Shown: positions 1 to 13,985, counted from the stretch's first letter. The stretch: DNA of 64,000 nt from Xylocopa sonorina (GCF_050948175.1 NW_027490096.1:1178001-1242000), one strand, 5' to 3'. Notes: generated from the letters alone by a model not told the origin. Numbers and translations: made by a program.

Positions 1-599
1 CATACCATGAAACATAGAAATGAGATGCAATATCGCGTTTTAGGAATCATAAGATCTCTATTACTACGATACGTAGACATCTGCAAACGTTATTTCCTCG
101 CAAGGAAGTGTCGCATTTACATTCATTTGAATCGTAGACGAGGAATGCATAACACTTCGCAATGAATATTATATCTTACCATGAAACATAGGAATGAGAT
201 GCGATATCGCGCTTTAAGACACATAAGAACTCTATTGCTACGATACGTAGACATCTGCAAACGCTATTTCCTTGCAAGGAAGTGTCGCATTTACATTCAA
301 TTGAAGTGTAGACGAGGAATACATAACACTCCGCAAATCATATTATATCTTACCATGAAACATAGAAATGAGATGCAATATCTCGTTTTAAGAAGCATTT
401 GAACTCTATTGCTTCGATACGTAGACATCTGCAAACGCTATTTCCTTGCAAGGATTTGTCGCATTTACATTCATTTGAATCGTAGACGAGGAATGCATAA
501 CACTTCGCAATGAATATTATATCTTATCATGAAACATAGATATGAGATGCAATATCTCGTTTTAAGAAGCATTTGAACTCCATTGCTTCGATACGTAGA

Positions 600-2360
600 C
601 ATCTGCAAACGCTATTTCCTTGCAAGGAAGTGTCGCATTTACCTTCATTTGAAGTGTAGACGAGGAATACATAACACTTCGCAAATCATGTTATATCTTA
701 CAATGAAACATAGAAATGAGATGCGATATCGCGTTTTAAGAATCATATGAACTCTATTGCTACGATACGTAGACATCTGCAATCGCTATTTCCTAGCAAG
801 GAAGTGTCGCATTTACATTCATTTGAAGTGTAGACGAGGAATACATGATACTTCGCAAATCATATTATAGCTTACCATGAAACATAGGAATGAGATGCGA
901 TATCGCACTTTAAGAATCATAAGAACTCTATTGCTACGATACGTAGACATCTGCAAACGCTATTTCCTTGCAAGGAAGTGTCGCATTTACATTCATTTGA
1001 AGTGTAGACGAGGAATACATAACACTCCGCAAATCATATTATATCTTACCATGAAACATAGAAATGTGATGCGATATCGCGTTTTAAGAATCATAAGAAC
1101 TCTATTGCAACGATACGTAAACATCTGCAAACGCTATTTCCTTGCAAGGAAGTGTCGCATTTACATTCATTTGAAGTGTAGACGAGGAATACATAACACT
1201 CCGCAAATCATATTATATCTTACCATGAAACATAGGAATGAGATGCGATATCGCGCTTTAAGAATCATAAGAACTCTATTGCTACGATACGTAGACATCT
1301 GCAAACGCTATTTCCTTGCAAGGAAGTGTCGCATTTACATTCATTTGAAATGTAGACAAGGAATACATGATACTTCGCAAATCATATTATATCTTACCAT
1401 GAAACATAGAAATGAGATGCGATATCGTGTTTTAAGAAGCATTAGAACACTATCGCTACGATCGGTAGACATTTGCAAACGCTATTTCCTAGCAAAGAAG
1501 TGTCGCATTTACATTCATTTGAAGTGTGGACGAGTAATACATAACACTTCGCAAATCATATTATATCTTACCATGAAACATAGAAATGAGATGCGTTATC
1601 GCGTTTTAAGAAGCATTAGAACTCTATTGCTACGATACTTAGACATCTGCAAACGCTATTTCCTTGCAAGGAAGTGTCGCATTTACATTCATTTGAATCG
1701 TAGACGAGGAATGCATAACACTTCGCAATGAATATTATATCTTATCATGAAACATAGATATGAGATGCAATATCTCGTTTTAAGAAGCATTTGAACACCA
1801 TTGCTTCGATACGTAGACATCTGCAAACGCTATTTCCTTGCAAGGAAGTGTCGCATTTACATTCATTTGAAGTGTAGACGAGGAATACATAACACTCCGC
1901 AAATCATATTATATCTTACCATGAAACATAGAAATGAGATGCGATATCGCGTTTTAAGAATCACAAGAACTCTATTGCAACGATACGTAGACATCTGCAA
2001 ACGCTATTTCCTTGCAAAGAAGTGTTGCATTTACATTGATTTGAAGTGTAGACGAAGAATACATAACACTTCGCAAATCATATTATACCTTACCATGAAA
2101 CATAGAAATGAGATGCGATATCGCGTTTTAAGAAGCATCAGAAATCCATTGCTACGATACGTAGACATCTGCAAACGCTATTTCCTTGCAAGAAAGTGTC
2201 GCATTTACATTCATTTGAAGTGTAGACGAGGAATACATAACACTCCGCAAATCATATTATATCTTACCATGAAACATAGGAATGAGATGCGATATCGCGC
2301 TTTAAGAATCATAAGAACTCTATTGCTACGATACGTAGACATCTGCAAACGCTATTTCCT
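600..2360 (+). repeat. HOR block A, copy 1 (matches 4,600-6,360)
   Basis: This block of about ten monomers recurs 4,000 bases further on (23 monomers minus one 2-base deletion). Shared private markers are CTTACAATGAAAC near 700, GAAATGTGATGCG near 1,065, CGAGTAATAC near 1,530 and AGTGTTGCATTT near 2,021. Similarity ends at 2,361, where this copy has CCTTGCAAGG and the other CCTAGCGAGG. I saw few mismatches, for example ATTATAGCTTACC at 867-871 against ATTATATCTTACC. Borders are approximate. Confidence 0.85.
1687..1800 (+). repeat. TGA-type junction variant, example of about 44 copies
   Basis: At this junction a linked set of changes spans two monomers: GAATCGTAGACG, GGAATGCATAAC, CGCAATGAATATT (instead of CGCAAATCATATT), CTTATCATG, ATAGATATGAG, GCAATATCTCG and AGCATTTGAAC. 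CGCAATGAATATT recurs about 44 times by eye, for example near 161, 2,770, 5,726, 10,425, 19,639, 25,725, 34,947, 43,818, 50,431 and 58,956. The TGA it makes is a common end of the forward open frames. The clustered changes in AATCAT/ATGAAT are hard to reach by single substitutions and mark an old sublineage. Confidence 0.85.
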
Positions 2361-2373
2361 TGCAAGGAAGGGT

Positions 2374-4020
2374 CGCATTTACATTCGTTTGAAATGTAGA
2401 CGAGGAATACATGATACTTCGCAAATCATATTATATCTTACCATGAAACATAGAAATGAGATGCGATATCGCGTTTTAAGGAGCATTAGAACACTATCGC
2501 TACGATAGGTAGACATTTTCAAACGCTATTTCCTAGCAAAGAAGTGTCGCATTTACATTCATTTGAAGTGTGGACGAGGAATACATAACACTTCGCAAAT
2601 CATATTATATCTTACCATGAAACATAGAAATGAGATGCGTTATCGCGTTTTGAGAAGCATTAGAACTCTATTGCTACGATACTTAGACATCTGCAAACGC
2701 TATTTCCTTGCAAGGAAGTGTCGCATTTACATTCATTTGAATCGTAGACGAGGAATGCATAACACTTCGCAATGAATATTATATCTTATCATGAAACATA
2801 GATATGAGATGCAATATCTCGTTTTAAGAAGCATTTGAACACCATTGCTTCGATACGTAGACATCTGCAAACGCTATTTCCTTGCAAGGAAGTGTCGCAT
2901 TTACATTCATTTGAAGTGTAGACGAGGAATACATAACACTTCGCAAATCATGCTATATCTTACCATGAAACATAGAAATGAGATGCGATATGGCCTTTTA
3001 AGAATCATATGAACTCTATTGCTACGACACGTAGACATCTGCAATCGCTATTTCCTTGCAAAGAAGTGTCGCATTTACATTCACTTGAAGTGTAGACGAG
3101 GAATACATAACACTTCGCAAATCATATTATATCTTACCATGAAACATAGAAATGAGATGCAATATCGCGTTTTAGGAATCATAAGATCTCTATTACTACG
3201 ATACGTAGACATCTGCAAACGTTATTTCCTCGCACGGAAGTGTCGCATTTACATTCATTTGAATCGTAGACGAGGAATGCATAACACTTCGCAATGAATA
3301 TTATATCTTACCATGAAACATAGGAATGAGATGCGATATCGCGCTTTAAGAATCATAAGAACTCTATTGCTACGATACGTAGACATCTGCAAACGCTATT
3401 TCCTTGCAAGGAAGTGTCGCATTTACATTCAATTGAAGTGTAGACGAGGAATACATAACACTCCGCAAATCATATTATATCTTACCATGAAACATAGAAA
3501 TGAGATGCGATATCGCGTTTTAAGAATCATAAGAACTCTATTGCAACGATACGTAAACATCTGCAAACGCTATTTCCTTGCAAGGAAGTGTCGCATTTAC
3601 ATTCATTTGAAGTGTAGACGAGGAATACATAACACTCCGCAAATCATATTATATCTTACCATGAAACATAGGAATGAGATGCGATATCGCGCTTTAAGAA
3701 TCATAAGAACTCTATTGCTACGATACGTAGACATCTGCAAACGCTATTTCCTTGCAAGGAGGGGTCGCATTTACATTCGTTTGAAATGTAGACGAGGAAT
3801 ACATGATACTTCGCAAATCATATTATATCTTACCATGAAACATAGAAATGAGATGCGATATCGCGTTTTAAGGAGCATTAGAACACTATCGCTACGATAG
3901 GTAGACATTTTCAAACGCTATTTCCTAGCAAAGAAGTGTCGCATTTACATTCATTTGAAGTGTGGACGAGGAATACATAACACTTCGCAAATCATATTAT
4001 ATCTTACCATGAAACATAGA
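2374..4020 (+). repeat. HOR block B, copy 1 (matches 7,590-9,236)
   Basis: About nine and a half monomers recur at an offset of 5,216 bases. Shared markers are TAGACATTTTCAAACG, GATATGGCCTTTTAAG, CTACGACACGTAGAC and the run of TGA-type junctions at about 2,770 and 3,290. An internal 8-monomer offset of 1,392 bases links 2,563 with 3,955 (and likewise 7,779 with 9,171), so the block contains an older 8-mer. Confidence 0.8.
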
Positions 4021-4180
4021 AATGAGATGCGATATCGCGTTTTAAGAAGCATTAGAACTCTATTGCTACGATACGTAGACATCTGCAAACGCTATTTCCT
4101 AGCGAGGAAGTGTCGCATTCACATTCATTTAGTGTAGACGAGGAATACATAACACTTCGCAAATCATATTATATCTTACC
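4009..4180 (+). repeat. 172-bp monomer: two-base deletion form, type example of a class of ten
   Basis: The usual CATTTGAAGTGTAGACG reads CATTTAGTGTAGACG near 4,130, a loss of two bases. The same deletion, linked to CCTAGCGAGGAAG (CCTAGCTAGGAAG near 19,410) and GCATTCACATTC just upstream, recurs near 6,390, 12,130, 14,564, 15,955, 19,435, 20,303, 21,868, 23,084 and 63,272. The shared linkage says one mutation was spread by amplification. Each copy ends the forward open frame at that point (…RIHIHLV). Confidence 0.93.
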
Positions 4181-6357
4181 ATGAAACATAGAAATGAGAT
4201 GCAATATCGCGTTTTAGGAATCATAAGAACTCTATTACTACGATACGTAGACATCTGCAAACGCTATTTCCCCGCAAGGAAGTGTCGCATTTACATTCAT
4301 TTGAATCGTAGACGAGGAATGCATAACACTTCGCAAATCATATTATATCTTACCATGAAACATAGATATGAGATGCAATATCTCGTTTTAAGAAGCATTT
4401 GAACTCTATTGCTTCGATACGTAGACATCTGCAAACGCTATTTCCTTGCAAGGATTTGTCGCATTTACATTCATTTGAAGTGTAGGCGAGGAATACATAA
4501 CAGTTCGCAAATAATATTCTATCTTACCATGAAACATAGAAATGAGATGCGACACCGCGTTCTAAGAAGCATTAGAACACTACTGCTACGATAGGTAGAC
4601 ATTTGCAAACGCTATTTCCTTGCAAGGAAGTGTCGCATTTACATTCATTTGAAGTGTAGACGAGGAATACATAACACTTCGCAAATCATGTTATATCTTA
4701 CAATGAAACATAGAAATGAGATGCGATATCGCGTTTTAAGAATCATATGAACTCTATTGCTACGATACGTAGACATCTGCAATCGCTATTTCCTAGCAAG
4801 GAAGTGTCGCATTTACATTCATTTGAAGTGTAGACGAGGAATACATGATACTTCGCAAATCATATTATATCTTACCATGAAACATAGGAATGAGATGCGA
4901 TATCGCGCTTTAAGAATCATAAGAACTCTATTGCTACGATACGTAGACATCTGCAAACGCTATTTCCTTGCAAGGAAGTGTCGCATTTACATTCATTTGA
5001 AGTGTAGACGAGGAATACATAACACTCCGCAAATCATATTATATCTTACCATGAAACATAGAAATGTGATGCGATATCGCGTTTTAAGAATCATAAGAAC
5101 TCTATTGCAACGATACGTAAACATCTGCAAACGCTATTTCCTTGCAAGGAAGTGTCGCATTTACATTGATTTGAAGTGTAGACGAGGAATACATAACACT
5201 CCGCAAATCATATTATATCTTACCATGAAACATAGGAATGAGATGCGATATCGCGCTTTAAGAATCATAAGAACTCTATTGCTACGATACGTAGACATCT
5301 GCAAACGCTATTTCCTTGCAAGGAAGTGTCGCATTTACATTCATTTGAAATGTAGACGAGGAATACATGATACTTCGCAAATCATATTATATCTTACCAT
5401 GAAACATAGAAATGAGATGCGATATCGTGTTTTAAGAAGCATTAGAACACTATCGCTACGATCGGTAGACATTTGCAAACGCTATTCCCTAGCAAAGAAG
5501 TGTCGCATTTACATTCATTTGAAGTGTGGACGAGTAATACATAACACTTCGCAAATCATATTATATCTTACCATGAAACATAGAAATGAGATGCGTTATC
5601 GCGTTTTGAGAAGCATTAGAACTCTATTGCTACGATACTTAGACATCTGCAAACGCTATTTCCTTGCAAGGAAGTGTCGCATTTACATTCATTTGAATCG
5701 TAGACGAGGAATGCATAACACTTCGCAATGAATATTATATCTTATCATGAAACATAGATATGAGATGCAATATCTCGTTTTAAGAAGCATTTGAACACCA
5801 TTGCTTCGATACGTAGACATCTGCAAACGCTATTTCCTTGCAAGGAAGTGTCGCATTTACATTCATTTGAAGTGTAGACGAGGAATACATAACACTCCGC
5901 AAATCATATTATATCTTACCATGAAACATAGAAATGAGATGCGATATCGCGTTTTAAGAATCACAAGAACTCTATTGCAACGATACGTAGACATCTGCAA
6001 ACGCTATTTCCTTGCAAAGAAGTGTTGCATTTACATTGATTTGAAGTGTGGACGAAGAATACATAACACTTCGCAAATCATATTATACCTTACCATGAAA
6101 CATAGAAATGAGATGCGATATCGCGTTTTAAGAAGCATCAGAAATCCATTGCTACGATACGTAGACATCTGCAAACGCTATTTCCTTGCAAGAAAGTGTC
6201 GCATTTACATTCATTTGAAGTTTAGACGAGGAATACATAACACTCCGCAAATCATATTATATCTTACCATGAAACATAGGAATGAGATGCGATATCGCGC
6301 TTTAAGAATCATAAGAACTCTATTGCTACGATACGTAGACATCTGCAAACGCTATTT
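4098..6357 (+). repeat. 13-mer unit of about 2,260 bp, first of a tandem pair
   Basis: Sequence from about 4,098 repeats directly after itself from about 6,358. The offset is 2,260 bases, which is 13 monomers minus the 2-base deletion at about 4,130. Markers present in both are the deletion form CATTTAGTGTAGACG, CGAGGAATACATAACAGTTCGC and ATAATATTCTATC. The second copy is partial and diverges at about 7,590, so the pair looks like a single unequal duplication that was later overwritten. Confidence 0.8.
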
Positions 6358-6360
6358 CCT
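4600..6360 (+). repeat. HOR block A, copy 2 (matches 600-2,360)
   Basis: This copy carries the same order of variant monomers as 600-2,360. Its own changes include ACATTGATTTG near 5,166 and GAAGTTTAGACG near 6,218. Because of the consensus frame and the local lack of stops, 4,757-5,731 is open for 324 codons; I do not regard that as a gene. The block ends in a hybrid monomer (6,269-6,440): its left part is like 2,269 and its right part like the 2-base-deleted monomer at 4,009. Confidence 0.85.
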
Positions 6361-7590
6361 AGCGAGGAAGTGTCGCATTCACATTCATTTAGTGTAGACG
6401 AGGAATACATAACACTTCGCAAATCATATTATATCTTACCATGAAACATAGAAATGAGATGCAATATCGCGTTTTAGGAATCATAAGAACTCTATTACTA
6501 CGATACGTAGACATCTGCAAACGCTATTTCCTCGCAAGGAAGTGTCGCATTTACATTCATTTGAATCGTAGACGAGGAATGCATAACACTTCGCAAATCA
6601 TATTATATCTTACCATGAAACATAGATATGAGATGCAATATCTCGTTTTAAGAAGCATTTGAACTCTATTGCTTCGATACGTAGACATCTGCAAACGCTA
6701 TTTCCTTGCAAGGATTTGTCGCATTTACATTCATTTGAAGTGTAGGCGAGGAATACATAACAGTTCGCAAATAATATTCTATCTTACCATGAAACATAGA
6801 AATGAGATGCGACATCGCGTTCTAAGAAGCATTAGAACACTACTGCTACGATAGGTAGACATTTGCAATCGCTATTTCCTTGCATGGAAGTGTCGCATTT
6901 ACATTCATTTGAAGTGTAGACGAGGAATACATAACACTTCGCAAATCATGTTATATCTTACAATGAAACATAGAAATGAGATGCGATATCGCGTTTTAAG
7001 AATCATATGAACTCTATTGCTACGATACGTAGACATCTGCAATCGCTATTTCCTAGCAAGGAAGTGTCGCATTTACATTCATTTGAAGTGTAGACGAGGA
7101 ATACATGATACTTCGCAAATCATATTATATCTTACCATGAAACATAGGAATGAGATGCGATATCGCGCTTTAAGAATCATAAGAACTCTATTGCTACGAT
7201 ACGTAGACATCTGCAAACGCTATTTCCTTGCAAGGAAGTGTCGCATTTACATTCATTTGAAGTGTAGACGAGGAATACATAACACTCCGCAAATCATATT
7301 ATATCTTACCATGAAACATAGAAATGTGATGCGATATCGCGTTTTAAGAATCATAAGAACTCAATTGCAACGATACGTAAACATCTGCAAACGCTATTTC
7401 CTTGCAAGGAAGTGTCGCATTTACATTCATTTGAAGTGTAGACGAGGAATACATAACACTCCGCAAATCATATTATATCTTACCATGAAACATAGGAATG
7501 AGATGCGATATCGCGCTTTAAGAATCATAAGAACTCTATTGCTACGATACGTAGACATCTGCAAACGCTATTTCCTTGCAAGGAAGGGTC
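6358..7590 (+). repeat. 13-mer unit, second partial copy
   Basis: This matches 4,098-5,330 at an offset of 2,260 bases. Differences include CCTTGCATGGAAG near 6,880 against CCTTGCAAGGAAG. At about 7,590 it changes to AAGGGTCGC followed by ACATTCGTTTG, the variant seen at 2,370-2,390; from there on it follows 2,374-4,020 at an offset of 5,216. Confidence 0.8.
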
Positions 7591-9290
7591 GCATTTACAT
7601 TCGTTTGAAATGTAGACGAGGAATACATGATACTTCGCAAATCATATTATATCTTACCATGAAACATAGAAATGAGATGCGATATCGCGTTTTAAGGAGC
7701 ATTAGAACACTATCGCTACGATAGGTAGACATTTTCAAACGCTATTTCCTAGCAAAGAAGTGTCGCATTTACATTCATTTGAAGTGTGGACGAGGAATAC
7801 ATAACACTTCGCAAATCATATTATATCTTACCATGAAACATAGAAATGAGATGCGTTATCGCGTTTTGAGAAGCATTAGAACTCTATTGCTACGATACTT
7901 AGACATCTGCAAACGCTATTTCCTTGCAAGGAAGTGTCGCATTTACATTCATTTGAATCGTAGACGAGGAATGCATAACACTTCGCAATGAATATTATAT
8001 CTTATCATGAAACATAGATATGAGATGCAATATCTCGTTTTAAGAAGCATTTGAACACCATTGCTTCGATACGTAGACATCTGCAAACGCTATTTCCTTG
8101 CAAGGAAGTGTCGCATTTACATTCATTTGAAGTGTAGACGAGGAATACATAACACTTCGCAAATCATGCTATATCTTACCATGAAACATAGAAATGAGAT
8201 GCGATATGGCCTTTTAAGAATCATATGAACTCTATTGCTACGACACGTAGACATCTGCAATCGCTATTTCCTTGCAAAGAAGTGTCGCATTTACATTCAC
8301 TTGAAGTGTAGACGAGGAATACATAACACTTCGCAAATCATATTATATCTTACCATGAAACATAGAAATGAGATGCAATATCGCGTTTTAGGAATCATAA
8401 GATCTCTATTACTACGATACGTAGACATCTGCAAACGTTATTTCCTCGCAAGGAAGTGTCGCATTTACATTCATTTGAATCGTAGACGAGGAATGCATAA
8501 CACTTCGCAATGAATATTATATCTTACCATGAAACATAGGAATGAGATGCGATATCGCGCTTTAAGAATCATAAGAACTCTATTGCTACGATACGTAGAC
8601 ATCTGCAAACGCTATTTCCTTGCAAGGAAGTGTCGCATTTACATTCAATTGAAGTGTAGACGAGGAATACATAACACTCCGCAAATCATATTATATCTTA
8701 CCATGAAACATAGAAATGAGATGCGATATCGCGTCTTAAGAATCATAAGAACTCTATTGCAACGATACGTAAACATCTGCAAACGCTATTTCCTTGCAAG
8801 GAAGTGTCGCATTTACATTCATTTGAAGTGTAGACGAGGAATACATAACACTCCGCAAATCATATTATATATTACCATGAAACATAGGAATGAGATGCGA
8901 TATGGCGCCTTAAGAATCATAAGAACTCTATTGCTACGATACGTAGACATCTGCAAACGCTATTTCCTTGCAAGGAAGGGTCGCATTTACATTCATTTGA
9001 AATGTAGACGAGGAATACATGATACTTCGCAAATCATATTATATCTTACCATGAAACATAGAAATGAGATGCGATATCGCGTTTTAAGAAGCATTAGAAC
9101 ACTATCGCTACGATAGGTAGACATTTTCAAACGCTATTTCCTAGCAAAGAAGTGTCGCATTTACATTCATTTGAAGTGTGGACGAGGAATACATAACACT
9201 TCGCAAATCATATTATATCTTACCATGAAACATAGAAATGAGATGCGTTATCGCGTTTTGAGAAGCATTAGAACTTTATTGCTACGATAC
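7590..9290 (+). repeat. HOR block B, copy 2 (also matches 12,556-13,985)
   Basis: The left part repeats 2,374-4,020. From about 7,860 it also matches 12,556 onward at an offset of 4,696 bases (27 monomers minus 2). Markers shared with the third copy are GATATGGCC near 8,213 and 12,902, ATTATATATTACC near 8,873 and 13,565, and AAGGGTCGC near 8,977 and 13,674. The block is thus present in three related copies in the first 14 kb. Confidence 0.8.
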
Positions 9291-9746
9291 TTAGACATCT
9301 GCAAACGCTATTTCCTTGCAAGGAAGTGTCGCATTTACATTCATTTGAATCGTAGACGAGGAATGCATAACACTTCGCAATGAATATTATATCTTATCAT
9401 GAAACATAGATATGAGATGCAATATCTCGTTTTAAGAAGCATTTGAACACCATTGCTTCGATACGTAGACATCTGCAAACGCTATTTCCTTGCAAGGAAG
9501 TGTAGCATTTACATTCATTTGAAGTGTAGAGGAGGAATACATAACACTTCGCAAATCATGCTATATCTTACCATGAAACATAGAAATGAGATGCGATATC
9601 GCCTTTTAAGAATCATATGAACTCTATTGCTACGAGACGTAGACATCTGCAATCGCTATTTCCTTGCAAAGAAGTGTCGCATTTACATTCACTTGAAGTG
9701 TAGACGAGGAATACATAACACTTCGCAAATCATATTATATCTTACC

Positions 9747-9921
9747 ATGAAACATAGAAATGAGATGCGATATCGCGTTTTAAGAATCACAAGAACTCTA
9801 TTGCAACGATACGTAGACATCTGCAAGCGCTGTTTCGCTGCAGAGGAAGTGTCGCATTTACATTCATTTGAAGTGTAGACGAGGAATACATGACACTTCG
9901 CAAATTATATTATATCTTACC
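9747..9921 (+). repeat. 175-bp monomer: one-base insertion with rearranged palindrome
   Basis: In place of the 14-bp palindrome this unit reads TTTCGCTGCAGAGGAAG, one base longer and containing a PstI site CTGCAG. The same form appears near 15,402 and 16,793. The insertion shifts the forward open frame, whose ends read CFAAEEVSH and then stop. The three copies have slightly different flanks (CATTTACATTC here, CATTCACATTC in the others). Confidence 0.92.
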
Positions 9922-12009
9922 ATGAAACATAGAAAAGAGATGCGATATCGCGTTTTAAGAAGCACTAGATCTCTATTGCTACGATAGGTAGACATCTGCA
10001 AACGCTATTTCCTTGCAAGGAAATGTCACATTTACATTCATTTGAAGTGTAGACGAGGAATACATAACACTTCGCATATCATATTATACCTTACCATGAA
10101 ACGTAGAAATGAGATGCGATATCGCGTTTTAAGAATCATAAGAACTCTATTGCTACGATACGTAGACATCTGCAAACGCTATTTCCTAGCGAGAAAGTGT
10201 CGCATTCACATTCATTTGAAGTGTAGACGAGGAATACATAACACTCCGCAAATCATATTATATCTTACCATGAAACATAGAAATGTGATGCGATATCGCG
10301 TTTTAAGAAGCATTAGAACTCTATTACTACGATACGTAGACAACTGCAAACGTTATTTCCTCGCAAGGAAGTGTCGCATTTACATTCATTTGAATCGTAG
10401 ACGAGGAATGCATAACACTTCGCAATGAATATTATATCTTACCATGAAACATAGGAATGAGATGCGATATCGCGCTTTAAGAATCATAAGAACTCTATTG
10501 CTACGATACGTAGACATCTGCAAACGCTATTTCCTTGCAAGGAAGTGTCGCATTTACATTCATTTGAAGTGTAGACGAGGAATACATAACACTCCGCAAA
10601 TCATATTATATCTTACCATGAAGCATAGAAATGAGATGCGATATCGCGTTTTAAGAATCATAAGAACTCTATTGCAACGATACGTAGACATCTGCGAACG
10701 CTACTTCCTAGCAAAGAAGTGTCGCATTTACATTCATTTGAAGTGTAGGCGAGGAATACATAACACTTCGCAAATCATATTATACCTTACCATGGAACAT
10801 AGAAATGAGATGCGATATCGCGATTTAAGAATCATATGAACTCTATTGCTACGATACGTAGACATCTGCAAACGCTATTTCCTTGCAAAGAAGTGTCGCA
10901 TTTACATTCATTTGAAGTGTAGACGAGGAATACATAACACTTCGCAAGTCATATTATATCTTACCATGAAACATAGAAATGAGATGCGTTATCGCGTTTT
11001 AAGAAGCATTAGAACTCTATTGCTACGATACTTAGACATCTGCAAACGCTATTTCCTTGCAAGGAAGTGTCGCATTTACATTCATTTGAAGTGTAGACGA
11101 GGAATACATAACACTCCGCAAATCATATTATATCTTACCATGAAACATAGGAATGAGATGCGATATCGCGCTTTAAGAATCATAAGAACTCTATTGCTAC
11201 GATACGTAGACACCTGCAAACGCTATTTCCTTGCAAGGAAGGGTCGCATTTACATTCATTTGAAGTGTAGGCGAGGAATACATAACACTTCGCAAATCAT
11301 ATTATATCTTACCATGAAACATAGAAATGAGATGCGATATCGCGTTTTAAGAAGTATTAGAACACTATCGCTACGATAGGTAGACATTTTCAAACGCTAT
11401 TTCCTAGCAAAGAAGTGTCGCATTTACATTCATTTGAAGTGTGGACGAGGAATACATAACACATCGCAAATCATATTATATCTTACCATGAAACATAGAA
11501 ATGAGATGCGATATCGCGTTTTAAGAATCATAAGAACTCTATTGCAACGATACGTAAACATCTGCAAACGCTATTTCCTTGCAAGGAAGTGTCGCATTTA
11601 CATTCATTTGAAGTGTAGACGAGGAATACATAACACTCCGCAAATCATATTATATCTTACCATGAAACATAGGAATGAGATGCGATATCGCGCTTTAAGA
11701 ATCATAAGAACTCTATTGCTACGATACGTAGACATCTGCAAACGCTATTTCCTTGCAAGGAAGGGTCGCATTTACATTCATTTGAAGTGTAGGCGAGGAA
11801 TACATAACACTTCGCAAATCATATTATATCTTACCATGAAACATAGAAATGAGATGCGTTATCGCGTTTTGAGAAGCATTAGAACTCTATTGCTACGATA
11901 CTTAGACATCTGCAAACGCTATTTCCTTGCAAGGAAGTGTCGCATTTACATTCATTTGAATCGTAGACGAGGAATGCATAACACTTCGCAATGAATATTA
12001 TATCTTACC

Positions 12010-12180
12010 ATGAAACATAGAAATGAGATGCGATATCGCGTTTAAGAAGCATCAGAACTCTATTGCTACGATGCGTAGACATCTGCAAACGCTATTTCCT
12101 AGCGAGGAAGTGTCGCATTCACATTCATTTAGTGTAGACGAGGAATACATTACACTTCGCAAATCATATTATATCTTACC
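12010..12180 (+). repeat. 171-bp monomer with two deletions
   Basis: This unit has both the two-base deletion CATTTAGTG near 12,130 and the loss of one T in GCGTTTAAG near 12,040. It is the shortest unit in the window. Its length equals that of primate alpha satellite by coincidence; the sequence is plainly this satellite. Confidence 0.92.
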
Positions 12181-12555
12181 ATGAAACATAGAAATGAGAT
12201 GCAATATCGCGTTTTAGGAATCATAAGAACTCTATTACTACGATACGTAGACATCTGCAAACGTTATTTCCTCGCAAGGAAGTGTCGCATTTACATTCAT
12301 TTGAATCGTAGACGAGGAATGCATAACACTTCGCAATGAATATTATATCTTACCATGAAACATAGGAATGAGATGCGATATCGCGCTTTAAGAATCATAA
12401 GAACTCTATTGCTACGATACGTAGACATCTGCAAACTCTATTTCCTTGCAAGGAAGTGTCGCATTTACATTCATTTGAAGTGTAGACGAGGAATACATAA
12501 CACTCCGCAAATCATATTATATCTTACCATGAAACATAGAAATGAGATGCGATAT

Positions 12556-13985
12556 CGCGTTTTGAGAAGCATTAGAACTCTATTGCTACGATACTTAGAC
12601 ATCTGCAAACGCTATTTCCTTGCAAGGAAGTGTCGCATTTACATTCATTTGAATCGTAGACGAGGAATGCATAACACTTCGCAATGAATATTATATCTTA
12701 TCATGAAACATAGATATGAGATGCAATATCTCGTTTTAAGAAGCATTTGAACACCATTGCTTCGATACGTAGACATCTGCAAACGCTATTTCCTTGCAAG
12801 GAAGTGTCGCATTTACATTCATTTGAAGTGTAGACGAGGAATACATAACACTTCGCAAATCATGCTATATCTTACCATGAAACATAGAAATGAGATGCGA
12901 TATGGCCTTTTAAGAATCATATGAACTCTATTGCTACGACACGTAGACATCTGCAATCGCTATTTCCTTGCAAAGAAGTGTCGCATTTACATTCACTTGA
13001 AGTGTAGACGAGGAATACATAACACTTCGCAAATCATATTATATCTTACCATGAAACATAGAAATGAGATGCAATATCGCGTTTTAGGAATCATAAGATC
13101 TCTATTACTACGATACGTAGACATCTGCAAACGTTATTTCCTCGCAAGGAAGTGTCGCATTTACATTCATTTGAATCGTAGACGAGGAATGCATAACACT
13201 TCGCAATGAATATTATATCTTACCATGAAACATACGAATGAGATGCGATATCGCGCTTTAAGAATCATAAGAACTCTATTGCTACGATACGTAGACATCT
13301 GCAAACGCTATTTCCTTGCAAGGAAGTGTCGCATTTACATTCAATTGAAGTGTAGACGAGGAATACATAACACTCCGCAAATCATATTATATCTTACCAT
13401 GAAACATAGAAATGAGATGCGATATCGCGTTTTAAGAATCATAAGAACTCTATTGCAACGATACGTAAACATCTGCAAACGCTATTTCCTTGCAAGGAAG
13501 TGTCGCATTTACATTCATTTGAAGTGTAGACGAGGAATACATAACACTCCGCAAATCATATTATATATTACCATGAAACATAGGAATGAGATGCGATATC
13601 GCCCTTTAAGAATCATAAGAACTCTATTGCTACGATACGTAGACATCTGCAAACGCTATTTCCTTGCAAGGAAGGGTCGCATTTACATTCATTTGAAATG
13701 TAGACGAGGAATACATGATACTTCGCAAATCATATTATATCTTACCATGAAACATAGAAATGAGATGCGATATCGCGTTTTAAGAAGCATTAGAACACTA
13801 TCGCTACGATAGGTAGACATTTTCAAACGCTATTTCCTAGCAAAGAAGTGTCGCATTTACATTCATTTGAAGTGTGGACGAGGAATACATAACACTTCGC
13901 AAATCATATTATATCTTAGCATGAAACATAGAAATGAGATGCGTTATCGCGTTTTGAGAAGCATTAGAACTCTATTGCTACGATA
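12556..13985 (+). repeat. HOR block B, copy 3
   Basis: This matches 7,860-9,290 monomer for monomer. Private changes include AAACATACGAATGAG near 13,232 and GATATCGCCCTTTAAG near 13,598. It ends near 13,985, where the earlier copies read GATACTTAGAC and this one GATACGTAGAC. Confidence 0.8.

Noticed and set aside
877..1731. Long forward open frames (up to 342 codons) as repeat-protein genes
   Set aside because: All are the same satellite frame read through 3n-length monomers. They start and stop wherever a variant makes or removes a stop or an indel occurs, stop-bearing variants are amplified just as well, and no gene signals surround them.
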